Shown in pieces: positions 27,164 to 35,143 of a stretch of 64,000 bases of DNA. The stretch lies in contig JAFAFE010000006.1 in the NCBI GenBank assembly GCA_023423655.1, forward strand, positions 1 to 64,000, given 5' to 3'. Below the pieces are notes generated by a model. That model did not search any database, had not been told where the DNA came from, and was given only the letters and a program-made list of their open reading frames with translations. A program made the translations under genes and the position numbers. Numbering within the stretch: the first letter of the stretch is position 1; each line of letters starts with the position of its first letter. The DNA is from Pseudomonadota bacterium (GTDB taxonomy: Bacteria > Pseudomonadota > Alphaproteobacteria > Sphingomonadales > Sphingomonadaceae).

Positions 27164-28600
27164 TTACCTGAACGGCGGTTCGTTAAACGCGCGCAATTTG
27201 CGGCTGTGGAGTTTCGCACCTTCGTCGCGCATCAGTTCGCAAGTTTTAATCCCGATTTGCATATGCGCGGCAATCGCCTGCTCATAGAAACGATTGGCTT
27301 GCCCCGGCAGTTTCAATTCCCCGTGGAGCGGCTTGTCCGACACGCATAGCAACGTCCCGTAAGGCACGCGGAAGCGATAGCCTTGCGCGGCGATGGTCGC
27401 CGATTCCATGTCGATACCGATAGCGCGCGATTGCGAAAAACGTAGCGCGCTGGTCGAATAGCGCAGCTCCCAGTTGCGGTCATCGGTGGTCACGACCGTG
27501 CCCGTCCGCATCCGCCGTTTAAGGTCCGCACCGCTCGACCCCGACACATCTTCCGCCGCCGCCGCAAGCGCCAATTGCACTTCGGCAATCGGCGGGATCG
27601 GGATTTCCGGCGGGAGGACATTGTCGAGAATATGGTCATCGCGCAGATAGGCGTGGGCCAGTACATAATCCCCGATCCGCTGGGTCGAGCGCAGCCCGCC
27701 GCAATGGCCGATCATCAACCAGGCTTCGGGGCGCAAGACCGCCAAATGGTCGGTAATCGTCTTGGCGTTGGACGGCCCGACGCCGATATTGACGAGCGTG
27801 ATGCCATGTCCATCTTCGGCGATGAGGTGATAGGCGGGCATTTGGTGCCGCCGCCACGCGCTGTCCGCGACCAACTGGTTCGGGTCGCTGTCAGGCTTAT
27901 CGGTATAAAGTCCGCCCGCCCCCGACAGCGCGACATAACGACCCTTCCCGATTTGCTGACACGCCCATTGGACAAACTCGTCCACATAGCGGTGATAATT
28001 GGTGAACAGGATATAACGCTGCGTATGTTCGGGCGGCGTCCCCGTATAGTGGCGCAACCGCGCAAGGCTGAAATCGGTACGCAGCCCGTCGAACAAAGTC
28101 AGCGGGTGGATGTCATCGGCAAAGTCGAACAGGCCATCGGCAATCTCGTCGCCAATATCGGCAAGTTCGGTCGCGGGGAAATAGCGCGCGAGTTCCAGCG
28201 GCGTCGTCGTCCCCGACACCATCTCGCCCGACGGGTCGAGCACATAAGGGAAAGGAATTTCCTGACGGCTGCGACGGACTTCGACCTCGACCTCATATTG
28301 TTCAAACAACAGGTTCAACTGTTCGCGCAGATAGTCGCGGAACATTTTGGGGCGGGTGACGGTGGTGCGATATTCGCCCGGCGCATCAAAGCGCGCAAAG
28401 GCTTGGTTGGCGCTCGATTTCAGCTCCACCCCTTCATACCGCACGACCAGTTCGGGATAGGCGAAACTGCCATCCTTGCGCATCAGCGGGTCGGGCGGGG
28501 TGCCGGTGGTGGTATAAGTGCGGATCGCATCCTGGAGACGATGGACCGAGGCGGAAAATTCAGCTTCAAGCTGATCGATTATTTCTTCTGTTTTCTTCAT
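27164..28600 (-). CDS. amn: AMP nucleosidase
   Basis: Hydrolyses AMP to adenine and ribose-5-phosphate, helping to set the adenylate pool. The 478-residue length fits Amn, with an N-terminal regulatory part (PELVVRYEGVEL, GEYRTTVTRP) and a C-terminal nucleoside-phosphorylase-like catalytic part (NIGVGPSNAKTITDHLAVLRP, GHCGGLR, IDMESATIAAQGYRF). Start ATG 28600. Monocistronic. Confidence 0.94.
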   Translation of the reverse strand: MKKTEEIIDQLEAEFSASVHRLQDAIRTYTTTGTPPDPLMRKDGSFAYPELVVRYEGVELKSSANQAFARFDAPGEYRTTVTRPKMFRDYLREQLNLLFEQYEVEVEVRRSRQEIPFPYVLDPSGEMVSGTTTPLELARYFPATELADIGDEIADGLFDFADDIHPLTLFDGLRTDFSLARLRHYTGTPPEHTQRYILFTNYHRYVDEFVQWACQQIGKGRYVALSGAGGLYTDKPDSDPNQLVADSAWRRHQMPAYHLIAEDGHGITLVNIGVGPSNAKTITDHLAVLRPEAWLMIGHCGGLRSTQRIGDYVLAHAYLRDDHILDNVLPPEIPIPPIAEVQLALAAAAEDVSGSSGADLKRRMRTGTVVTTDDRNWELRYSTSALRFSQSRAIGIDMESATIAAQGYRFRVPYGTLLCVSDKPLHGELKLPGQANRFYEQAIAAHMQIGIKTCELMRDEGAKLHSRKLRAFNEPPFR

Positions 28601-28732
28601 GCCCCGCGCTCATAGCAGCATATTGTGGCGGGAGAAAGATAGCCCAGAGGCAGGGCGCAAGACGGGAAAGAAAAGACAGGCGGGCGTCGCCACTTTAACG
28701 CAGCGACGCCCTTCCCAAAAATCCCGTGCGCC

Positions 28733-30649
28733 TTACCAGCCGCAGGTCTTACCCTTATTCTGCTCCTTGAGCCATTTCTGGAGCGGCGCAAAATAAGCGA
28801 TCATCGCCTTGCCGTCCATTTCGCGGCTGCCGGTGAAGGCCTGCAATGCGTCGGGCCAAGGCTTTGACGCGCCCATTTCGAGCATCGCGTTCAACCGCGT
28901 GCCGACATCCTTATTGCCATAGAAAGAGCAACGATGGAGCGGCCCCTTCCATCCGGCCTGCTTACACGCGGCCTGATAGAATTGGAATTGCAGGATGCGC
29001 GCGAGGAAATAGCGGGCATAGGGCGTGTTGCCCGGTACATGATATTTGCCGCCCGGATCAAAGGCGTCGGCCCCGCGATCAGACGGCGGCATGATGCCCT
29101 GATATTGCTGGCGCAGCGCAGTCCAGCTTTTGTTATAATCGGCAGGCTGCGTCGTGCCGTCAAACACGCCCCAGCGCCATTTATCGACCATCAGGCCAAA
29201 GGGCAGGAACGCCACCTTATCCATCGCCTGACGCAAGAGCAGGCCGATATCCTTGTCCGCGCCCGGCACTTTGGATTTATCGAGCAGGCCGATCTGCACC
29301 AGATATTCAGGCGTAATCGACAAAGCGACAAAATCGCCAATCGCTTCATGGAAGCCGTCATTCGCACCGTTAAGATGCAGATAGCTTTGGTCCTGATAGG
29401 CGCGCTGATAATAATTATGGCCGAGTTCATGGTGGATGGTGACAAAGTCATCGCCATTCACCTTGGTGCACATTTTGATGCGCACATCATCCTTATTGTC
29501 CATATCCCAAGCCGACGCATGGCATTGCACTTCGCGGTCACGCGGTTTGATAAACAGCGAGCGGTCCCAGAAGGTTTGCGGCAACGGCTTCAGGCCTAGC
29601 GACGAATAGAAATTTTCGCCAATTTTGACCATTTCGCGGGCAGGCGCTTCGCGCTTGGCTTGGTCAATCTCGGTCGGCGCAGGATCGTTCAACCCCTTGG
29701 CGTGGAGCAGATCGGTAATGTCATAACCGATGTCGCCCGCCCCTGCCGGCGCAACGATGTCATAAATGTTGCCCCATTCCTGCGCCCACATATTGCCGAG
29801 CAGGTCGGCGCGGATCGGGCCGGTTTTGGGCTGGACACTATCGCCATATTTTTCGTTCAATTTGGCGCGCGTATAGCAATGGAGATCGTCATAAAGCGGC
29901 TTCACTTGCCCCCACAAACGGTCCATCGTCTGCGCAAATTGGGCGGGCGGCATGTCATAGTTGGAACGCCACATCGCGCCGGTATCGGAATAGCCCAATT
30001 CCTTCGCGCCTTCATTGGCGATGGCGACCATGCGCGCATAGTCTTGTTTCATCGGCTTGCCGACATTGTCGTTCCAGCTCGTCCACATTTCTTTGAGTTT
30101 GGCAGGATCGCGGTTGGTGCCCATTTCGGCTTCCACGTCCGATCCGCTGATCGGCTGGCCGTTGAGCGTCGCCTTGCCCTTGGCATAAGTGGAGGACAGC
30201 CTTGTGGCGATGTCATTAAGTTCAGCCGCTGCGCCCGGCTTGGTCGGCGCAGGAAGGACCAGACCGCCGCGCAAAATGTCGAGCTTGCGTTTGGTTTCTG
30301 CGGAAAGCCCCGCGACATTTTGATATTTCGCGGCTTCCAGCGCATATTTGACCGCCATTTCGGTGCCCTTGGTGCCATAAGCGGCAACCAGCGCGTCGGT
30401 GTCGTCGGTCACGAAATTGGCATTGACCCATGCAGCCTTTCCGCCCTCGATCGAAAAATCATATAAATCCTTCTCCGCCGCTTTGATAAAGGCTTCGGCG
30501 TCGGCAACCGTGGGCGCGGCCGTCGGCGATGTTGCCTGCGTCGGTTGTGCCGGAGCCTTTTGCGCCGGGGCTTTTTCCTGAGCGACAGCAGGCGTTGCCA
30601 TCACCGCAACAGCGCCGAGCGCGGACGTTAAAAACAGTCTGGATTTCAT
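28733..30649 (-). CDS. M2-family peptidyl-dipeptidase (ACE-like) with signal peptide
   Basis: A 638-residue zinc peptidase of the angiotensin-converting-enzyme family. It begins with signal peptide MKSRLFLTSALGAVAVMATPAVAQ, followed by a short Ala/Pro/Gln linker. The zinc site HHELGHNYYQ lies at about residues 404-413 and the third ligand region NDGFHEAIGDF follows about 20 residues later. Expected in the periplasm or attached to the outer membrane, removing dipeptides from peptide C-termini. Alone in its transcript. Confidence 0.92.
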   Translation of the reverse strand: MKSRLFLTSALGAVAVMATPAVAQEKAPAQKAPAQPTQATSPTAAPTVADAEAFIKAAEKDLYDFSIEGGKAAWVNANFVTDDTDALVAAYGTKGTEMAVKYALEAAKYQNVAGLSAETKRKLDILRGGLVLPAPTKPGAAAELNDIATRLSSTYAKGKATLNGQPISGSDVEAEMGTNRDPAKLKEMWTSWNDNVGKPMKQDYARMVAIANEGAKELGYSDTGAMWRSNYDMPPAQFAQTMDRLWGQVKPLYDDLHCYTRAKLNEKYGDSVQPKTGPIRADLLGNMWAQEWGNIYDIVAPAGAGDIGYDITDLLHAKGLNDPAPTEIDQAKREAPAREMVKIGENFYSSLGLKPLPQTFWDRSLFIKPRDREVQCHASAWDMDNKDDVRIKMCTKVNGDDFVTIHHELGHNYYQRAYQDQSYLHLNGANDGFHEAIGDFVALSITPEYLVQIGLLDKSKVPGADKDIGLLLRQAMDKVAFLPFGLMVDKWRWGVFDGTTQPADYNKSWTALRQQYQGIMPPSDRGADAFDPGGKYHVPGNTPYARYFLARILQFQFYQAACKQAGWKGPLHRCSFYGNKDVGTRLNAMLEMGASKPWPDALQAFTGSREMDGKAMIAYFAPLQKWLKEQNKGKTCGW

Positions 30650-30787
30650 GATAAACCTCCCTGAGCTTTTACTATAGTTACGGTTGTGACGAGTGCGCAG
30701 AGTCGGGTCAAGGGCGCGCCGCCGGACGGCACGGTAAAATCCCGCTACGAAAAAATCCCGATAAGCAAAGCCCGATAAGAAGCCGGA

Positions 30788-31540
30788 CTATTTCAGGAAA
30801 GCGACAATCGCATCGCCCATCGCGCCTTCGGTGACGCTCGACATATGAGTGCCGGGGACCGGCGCATAGGTCGCGTCGGGCAAAGCCGCGACCAGCTTTT
30901 CCGCCGATCCGTTGTCACGGTCTTCGGTCCCGCACACCACCAGCACCGGCTGGGTGATAACCGCAAGTGCATCGGGGTCGGTGTCGGTAAAAGTGCCGAG
31001 CAATAATGCGGTCGCCTCGCGGTCCACCTTCATCGTTTTCATAAACTGGATCGAGAGCCAATGCGGATCGCCGCGCTTGGCGGTATCGAATTGCGCAATC
31101 GCTTCCAGGAAGAAATCCTTGCGTCGGCTCCATCCGGCCAGCCCCTCCAACCCCATGCCGCCCAGCACAACTTTGCGCGGGGTTGCGCCACGCACGATAA
31201 GCCGCACGGTCGTGCGCGCGCCCAGCGAAAAGCCGCCCAGATCATAATCGGTCAGGTCAAGATGCGTGATCAACTCCTCCATATCGCGGGCAAGAATATC
31301 GTCGGGATAAAATTCCTTGCCATGCGGGGCGGCGCTCTCGCCATGCGCGCGCAAGTCCGGCATGATGACACGAAAGCCCGCATCGACCAGCTTTTGCGCA
31401 TGGCCAAATTTGATCCAGTTCATCGTCGCGCTGGAAAACAGGCCGTGGATAAGCAGAACGTCGCGATCATTCCCCTCCCCCATGATGTGATAAGCAAGAC
31501 GGGTGCCGTCCGAGGCGTTGAAATATTGTGCTTCTGTCAT
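30788..31540 (-). CDS. Alpha/beta hydrolase
   Basis: A 250-residue alpha/beta-hydrolase without signal peptide. The nucleophile elbow is GGFSLGART, the oxyanion segment LIHGLFSS, the acid in VVCGTEDRDN and the His in PGTHMSSV. Substrate unknown; the fold covers esterases, haloperoxidases and lactonases. Start ATG 31540. Confidence 0.88.
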   Translation of the reverse strand: MTEAQYFNASDGTRLAYHIMGEGNDRDVLLIHGLFSSATMNWIKFGHAQKLVDAGFRVIMPDLRAHGESAAPHGKEFYPDDILARDMEELITHLDLTDYDLGGFSLGARTTVRLIVRGATPRKVVLGGMGLEGLAGWSRRKDFFLEAIAQFDTAKRGDPHWLSIQFMKTMKVDREATALLLGTFTDTDPDALAVITQPVLVVCGTEDRDNGSAEKLVAALPDATYAPVPGTHMSSVTEGAMGDAIVAFLK

Positions 31541-31592
31541 AGTTTGAGGCTTAGCTTTCGATCAGCCGCGATGCAAATGCGGTGCGCACAGC

Positions 31593-32078
31593 TCAAGGCG
31601 TTTCTATCCCCGCTTTAACCCAACGATCGAGCAAAGGCTGATATTCATCAAGCCGGTTTTTGGGAAGATTATGCGTATCGAGCCAATCCTCGTGAATCAG
31701 ATGTTCAATTCCGAAATGGCTCGTCGGATGCATCCCTTGCGGGTCATCAAGGCTACCCACGGTCAGGTCGCAATTCGGGCCTTCCAGATATTGAAAGCCA
31801 AGCGGAGTTCCGCACGCATGGCAAAAGGGGCGGCGCGCAATCGCGGAGGATTGATACCAGTCCGGCTCGCTCTCCCAGATAAGCTGAGTTTGCGGCACAT
31901 TGAAGAAACTCGCTGCAAAGCCGCCGGTTGCGCGCTGGCACATGCGGCAATGGCATAAATAGGCTTCTTCATTCGCAAGGCGCACGCGATAACGCACATG
32001 GCCGCATTGGCAGCCACCGGTCTTTTCTATGCCAGACTTCTCTATACCGATCTTTTCGATAAGGCCTGCGTCGCTCAT
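31593..32078 (-). CDS. GFA/CENP-V family zinc protein
   Basis: A 161-residue member of the glutathione-dependent formaldehyde-activating family fold. The zinc cysteines are visible: GGCQCGHVRY, CHCRMCQRATGG and FCHACGTPLGF. The N-terminus contains a small internal repeat (IEKIG, IEKSG, IEKTG). The start overlaps the SPFH gene stop by four bases (ATGA), so the two are co-translated. The true substrate of most members is unknown. Confidence 0.88.
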   Translation of the reverse strand: MSDAGLIEKIGIEKSGIEKTGGCQCGHVRYRVRLANEEAYLCHCRMCQRATGGFAASFFNVPQTQLIWESEPDWYQSSAIARRPFCHACGTPLGFQYLEGPNCDLTVGSLDDPQGMHPTSHFGIEHLIHEDWLDTHNLPKNRLDEYQPLLDRWVKAGIETP

Positions 32079-32887
32079 TTGCCTTTTTCCGTGACCGGTA
32101 TTGCGGCTTCACCGGTGGGCCCAAGGATGAAGGTTTTCGCACCGCGCGCGGTTTCCATCGCTTGTAGCATCCGAAGCTGCGCGAGTTGCGGATTGGCTTG
32201 AAGTGCCCGCGCGGCATTGGCCAATGCGCGCAGGCTCGCTTGCTCGGCGCGGGCGCGTTCCAGTGCGGCTTGACCTTCGCGTTTGGCGCGCTCGACCTCG
32301 GTGAACATTTTGCGGATTTCGGGCGGCAAGGTGATTTGCGTCAATAATAATTCTTCAAAAGTCACGCCCGGGAAATGGGCCGCAATCGCCGTCTTTATAT
32401 CCTCCAGACCGGCACGCGGGTCGGCCAGAAATTCATCGAGGCTGCGGGTTCCTGCCCATTCGACAATCGCGGCATTGAGCAGCGCATGATAGGTTGGAAG
32501 ATCGATGTTCACCAACGCCACGTGCCCGTTTGCAGCGGTCGCGCCAAAGCTCGCTTCGGGCGCACGATTTTCATACCAGTCCCGCGCATCTGTCACCCGC
32601 ACCAGCGCGTTGAAACTCAGGCGGAAAGAGAATTGATCCTTAGTGAGAACAGTAATGTCCGCAGCATAAAGGGCCGTTGTCGTGACGGGCACCGCAACCG
32701 CCTGCAGCGTGCCGGTCCAGTCCGTCACGCGATGCACCCCCGGTTCAAGCGCGCGCGCAAATATCCCATTCTTATAGAGCAAGCCTGACGCGCCGAACGG
32801 CACGATGAACTGGCGCCGCCGCGATAAGCCCCACCCCAAGAGCAATATCGCCACCAGCACCAGCACGATAAATCCCAATTGCTCCAT
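32075..32887 (-). CDS. SPFH/band 7 membrane protein
   Basis: A 270-residue slipin/prohibitin-like protein. One N-terminal helix (GFIVLVLVAILLLGWGL) anchors it, followed by the band 7 core (FGASGLLYKNGIFARALEPGVHRV, FSFRLSFNALVRVTDA) and a charged helical stretch ERAKREGQAALERARAEQ that forms oligomers. Such proteins scaffold membrane microdomains. It is co-translated with the GFA gene; no NfeD or HflC partner is next to it. Confidence 0.86.
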   Translation of the reverse strand: MEQLGFIVLVLVAILLLGWGLSRRRQFIVPFGASGLLYKNGIFARALEPGVHRVTDWTGTLQAVAVPVTTTALYAADITVLTKDQFSFRLSFNALVRVTDARDWYENRAPEASFGATAANGHVALVNIDLPTYHALLNAAIVEWAGTRSLDEFLADPRAGLEDIKTAIAAHFPGVTFEELLLTQITLPPEIRKMFTEVERAKREGQAALERARAEQASLRALANAARALQANPQLAQLRMLQAMETARGAKTFILGPTGEAAIPVTEKGK

Positions 32888-33050
32888 GTCGTGTTCCGCC
32901 TCTTTATTACGTCATCATTTTATATGCCGTCACCCTCGCGCCCGTCAGCACCGCAGCCGACCGGCGGGAACCCGAAGTTCGCAAAGCCGGTCGGCGGTTG
33001 CCGGGCAAGGTTTCCCTTAACCGGCTGGCACTGACGGTCGCTTTATCATG

Positions 33051-33083
33051 AGTGATTAACAGTCACTTGCTACCGATCAGCTT
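33051..33083 (-). pseudogene. tRNA-Asn fragment (D-arm and anticodon arm only)
   Basis: Read on the minus strand this gives AGCTGATCGGTAGC then AAGTGACTGTTAATCACT. The last 16 bases are identical to the anticodon arm of tRNA-Asn(GTT) at 2501-2516, and the preceding GG-containing stem-loop resembles its D-arm. The sequence stops matching directly after the anticodon stem, with no T-arm or acceptor 3' strand following. It is therefore a fragment of a second tRNA-Asn or a recombination scar, not a functional tRNA. Confidence 0.65.
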
Positions 33084-33131
33084 TGGCGGTTTCGATTTAT
33101 GCGCGCGGCACAAGACCACGCTGCGTCCCCG

Positions 33132-33155
33132 CCGCAAAGAGGGAGTCGAACCCTC
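33132..33155 (-). other. T-arm-like hairpin (possible tRNA 3' fragment)
   Basis: On the minus strand GAGGG-TTCGACT-CCCTC (33139-33155) is a five-pair stem with a seven-base loop that fits the tRNA T-loop consensus exactly. It is followed by TTTGCGG (33132-33138) as a would-be acceptor strand, but no CCA. It lies upstream, on the same strand, of the tRNA-Asn fragment, i.e. in permuted order. Confidence 0.4.
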
Positions 33156-33314
33156 ACCCCCCAAATTTGCGCTTTTGGCGTGGAAGGTCAATGCGAAAGA
33201 GGGTGGTGGGCGAATGAAGGCGCGGCTAGCGAGGACACCGCGAGCAATGGGATCGCCTGCCTGCTCAACTTTGGCGGCCAAGAAGGCAAAGCGCGATTGC
33301 GGATGCGTGCTTAG

Positions 33315-33378
33315 GGACGCTTGCTTGAGGATGCCCGTTCGCGGACACCTACTCACGGACGCCTGTTTTGAGGATGCC
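33315..33378. repeat. Imperfect direct repeat before marR
   Basis: Copies at 33315-33335 and 33357-33378 share the frame GGACGC(T/C)TG(C/T)TT(T)GAGGATGCC and are separated by 21 bases. No gene crosses them convincingly. Origin unknown. Confidence 0.6.
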
Positions 33379-33543
33379 TCTCTGTAAGCGTCGCGGGATG
33401 ATGCGGGCAGAAAATTACATCCTTTCCCCCTTCCATCAATAGCGCGCTTGCCAATTATAAGCATGGCTATTATATCGCCGCTTACAAACAGCATTGAGGA
33501 TGCTGATGACCGGCGCTCCACCAAAGCGCTAATTGGGGAAAAA

Positions 33544-34005
33544 ATGAGTGATAGCCTAGGGTTTTTGCTGTCCGACGTGTCCCGGCAGATGCGCCGCAAG
33601 TTCAACGAACGCGCCCGCGACATCGGCGTGACCCGCCCGCAATGGCGCACCCTCACTATCCTGTCGCGCAACGAAGGCGCCAACCAAGGCTGCATCGCCG
33701 ACCTCCTCGAAGTCGAGCCGATCACCCTTGCCCGCATGGTCGACCGATTGCAGGATGCGGGCCTTGTCGAGCGCCGCGCCGACCCTTCCGACCGCCGCGC
33801 TTGGCTCCTTTACCTCACTCCCAAAGCGTGGTCGATTGTCGCGGATTTACGCCATATTTCCGATACGATGTTTGCCGAAGTCGTGACCGGCATTGACCCC
33901 GCCGCGCTCGATCAGGTGCGCGAGGTCATGGAAATGATCCGCGCCAACATCGCTCGCCTCCCCGACAGCCGGAAAAAAGATATGAAGGATAAAGACAATG
34001 GCTGA
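33544..34005 (+). CDS. MarR-family transcriptional repressor
   Basis: A 153-residue winged-helix regulator. The DNA-binding part is QWRTLTILSRNEGANQGCIADLLEVEPITLARMVDRLQDAGLVERR, followed by the wing DPSDRRAWLLYLTPKA; helices at both ends form the dimer. The ATG at 33544 follows GGGGAAAAA; an open frame 32 codons longer exists but is not family-like. The stop lies inside emrA (8-base overlap), so it heads an operon with the efflux pump and most likely represses it in the absence of a phenolic or drug ligand. An imperfect dyad TATAAGC...GCTATTATA at about 33456-33474 could be its operator. Confidence 0.9.
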   Translation: MSDSLGFLLSDVSRQMRRKFNERARDIGVTRPQWRTLTILSRNEGANQGCIADLLEVEPITLARMVDRLQDAGLVERRADPSDRRAWLLYLTPKAWSIVADLRHISDTMFAEVVTGIDPAALDQVREVMEMIRANIARLPDSRKKDMKDKDNG

Positions 34006-35143
34006 TGGTGAAACCGTCATCGAAAGAACGCCGGCAGAGCCTGGAAATCTTCCGGCCAAACCCGCAGAGAAGCCCGCACCGGAAACGCCTGCACCTATGG
34101 GAAGTGACAGCGCCTTGGCTCCCGAGCCCAAGCGCAGTACCGCGTGGGCGCGCTATGCGATGATGGCCATTGTCCCGCTTATTCTTATCGCAGGCGGCGT
34201 ATATTATTGGCTCACCAGCGGCAAAACCGCATCGACCGACAATGCCTATATCCGGCAAAACCGTGTGGCCGTGACCTCCGAAGTCGGCGGCAAAATCCTT
34301 GACGTGCTGGTCCATGAAAACCAGCAGGTCAAAAAGGGCCAGATCCTGTTCCACATCGACCCGTCCACCTATCAGTTGCAATTGCAGCAAGCGACTGCCA
34401 GCCTCGCCAATGCCGAGGTGGATGTGCAGACTTTGGGTGCGACCGTGGACAGCAATGCGGGCGCGATTGCTGCCGCGCAATCGGCGGTCAAATATGCCCA
34501 GCAAAATTACGACCGCCACGCGGCCTTGATGGCGCGGGGTTTTAACACCCGCGCCAATATGGACACCGCCTATAACCAGCTTATGCAGGCCAAGGCGCAG
34601 TTGCAGACCGCACAAGCTTCGGCAGCAGTGGACCGCGCCAAGCTTGCCGCCCCCGCCGAAGTCGGCGGCGTTGCTCCCGACATTGCCGCCGCGCGCGCGC
34701 AAATTGCGACCGCAAAGCTGGCCATTGCCCGCACCACCATCGTCGCGCCCTTTGACGGCGTCGTCACCCAGACCGGTAATTTACAGGTCGGGCAGATGGC
34801 CGCTGCCGGTCTTCCGATGCTCACCATCGTCGCCAATGGGGGATCATGGATAGAGGCTAATTTCAAGGAAACGGACCTTAAGAAAATGGTCCCCGGCCTG
34901 CCCGCGACCATCCGTATTGACGCCTATCCCGGCTTGGTTTTGAAAGGCCATGTCGAAAGCATCGGCGCTGGCACAGGCAGCGAATTTTCGATCCTGCCGG
35001 CGCAAAATGCCAATGGCAATTGGGTCAAGGTGACACAGCGCGTTCCGGTGCGCATCGCGATTGACGAAAAATCCCCACGCCAGCTTATCGCGGGACTGAG
35101 CGCCGACATTGAAGTCGATCTGGAAGCGCAGCCGCGCAAATAA
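33998..35143 (+). CDS. emrA: EmrA-type membrane fusion protein
   Basis: Periplasmic adaptor (HlyD family) that links an inner-membrane transporter to an outer-membrane channel. The 381 residues begin with a Pro-rich cytoplasmic tail, then a helix (YAMMAIVPLILIAGGVYYWL, ~51-70), the lipoyl half motifs (VTSEVGGKILDVLVHENQQV and TTIVAPFDGVVTQTGNLQVGQ), a long helical hairpin between them, and a beta-barrel. Shares one base with emrB's ATG (TAATG). The outer-membrane TolC partner is not in the window. Confidence 0.92.
   Translation: MADGETVIERTPAEPGNLPAKPAEKPAPETPAPMGSDSALAPEPKRSTAWARYAMMAIVPLILIAGGVYYWLTSGKTASTDNAYIRQNRVAVTSEVGGKILDVLVHENQQVKKGQILFHIDPSTYQLQLQQATASLANAEVDVQTLGATVDSNAGAIAAAQSAVKYAQQNYDRHAALMARGFNTRANMDTAYNQLMQAKAQLQTAQASAAVDRAKLAAPAEVGGVAPDIAAARAQIATAKLAIARTTIVAPFDGVVTQTGNLQVGQMAAAGLPMLTIVANGGSWIEANFKETDLKKMVPGLPATIRIDAYPGLVLKGHVESIGAGTGSEFSILPAQNANGNWVKVTQRVPVRIAIDEKSPRQLIAGLSADIEVDLEAQPRK

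Larger units (their letters stand above)
32888..33543. other. Gene-poor stretch with tRNA-like debris and repeats
   Basis: About 650 bases between the SPFH gene and marR without a convincing gene; open frames here are low quality. It holds a tRNA-Asn fragment (33051-33083), a T-arm-like hairpin (33132-33155), an imperfect 21/22-base direct repeat (33315-33335 and 33357-33378) and the presumed marR promoter. The rest shows nothing I recognise. Confidence 0.7.

Noticed and set aside
2475..33083. Genomic island bounded by tRNA-Asn and its fragment
   Set aside because: The two copies are inverted, not direct; the fragment is the 5' half, not the 3' end; no integrase or mobile gene lies between, and the enclosed genes are housekeeping.
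33051..33155. Permuted two-piece tmRNA
   Set aside because: Alphaproteobacterial tmRNA is permuted, but the 5' part here holds a true anticodon arm with GTT, no GGGG(A/C)U acceptor start, no tag reading frame and no CCA.
33052..33737. Open frames covering the gap before marR on both strands
   Set aside because: They read through tRNA-like fragments or are antisense to marR; codon use and sequence are not protein-like.
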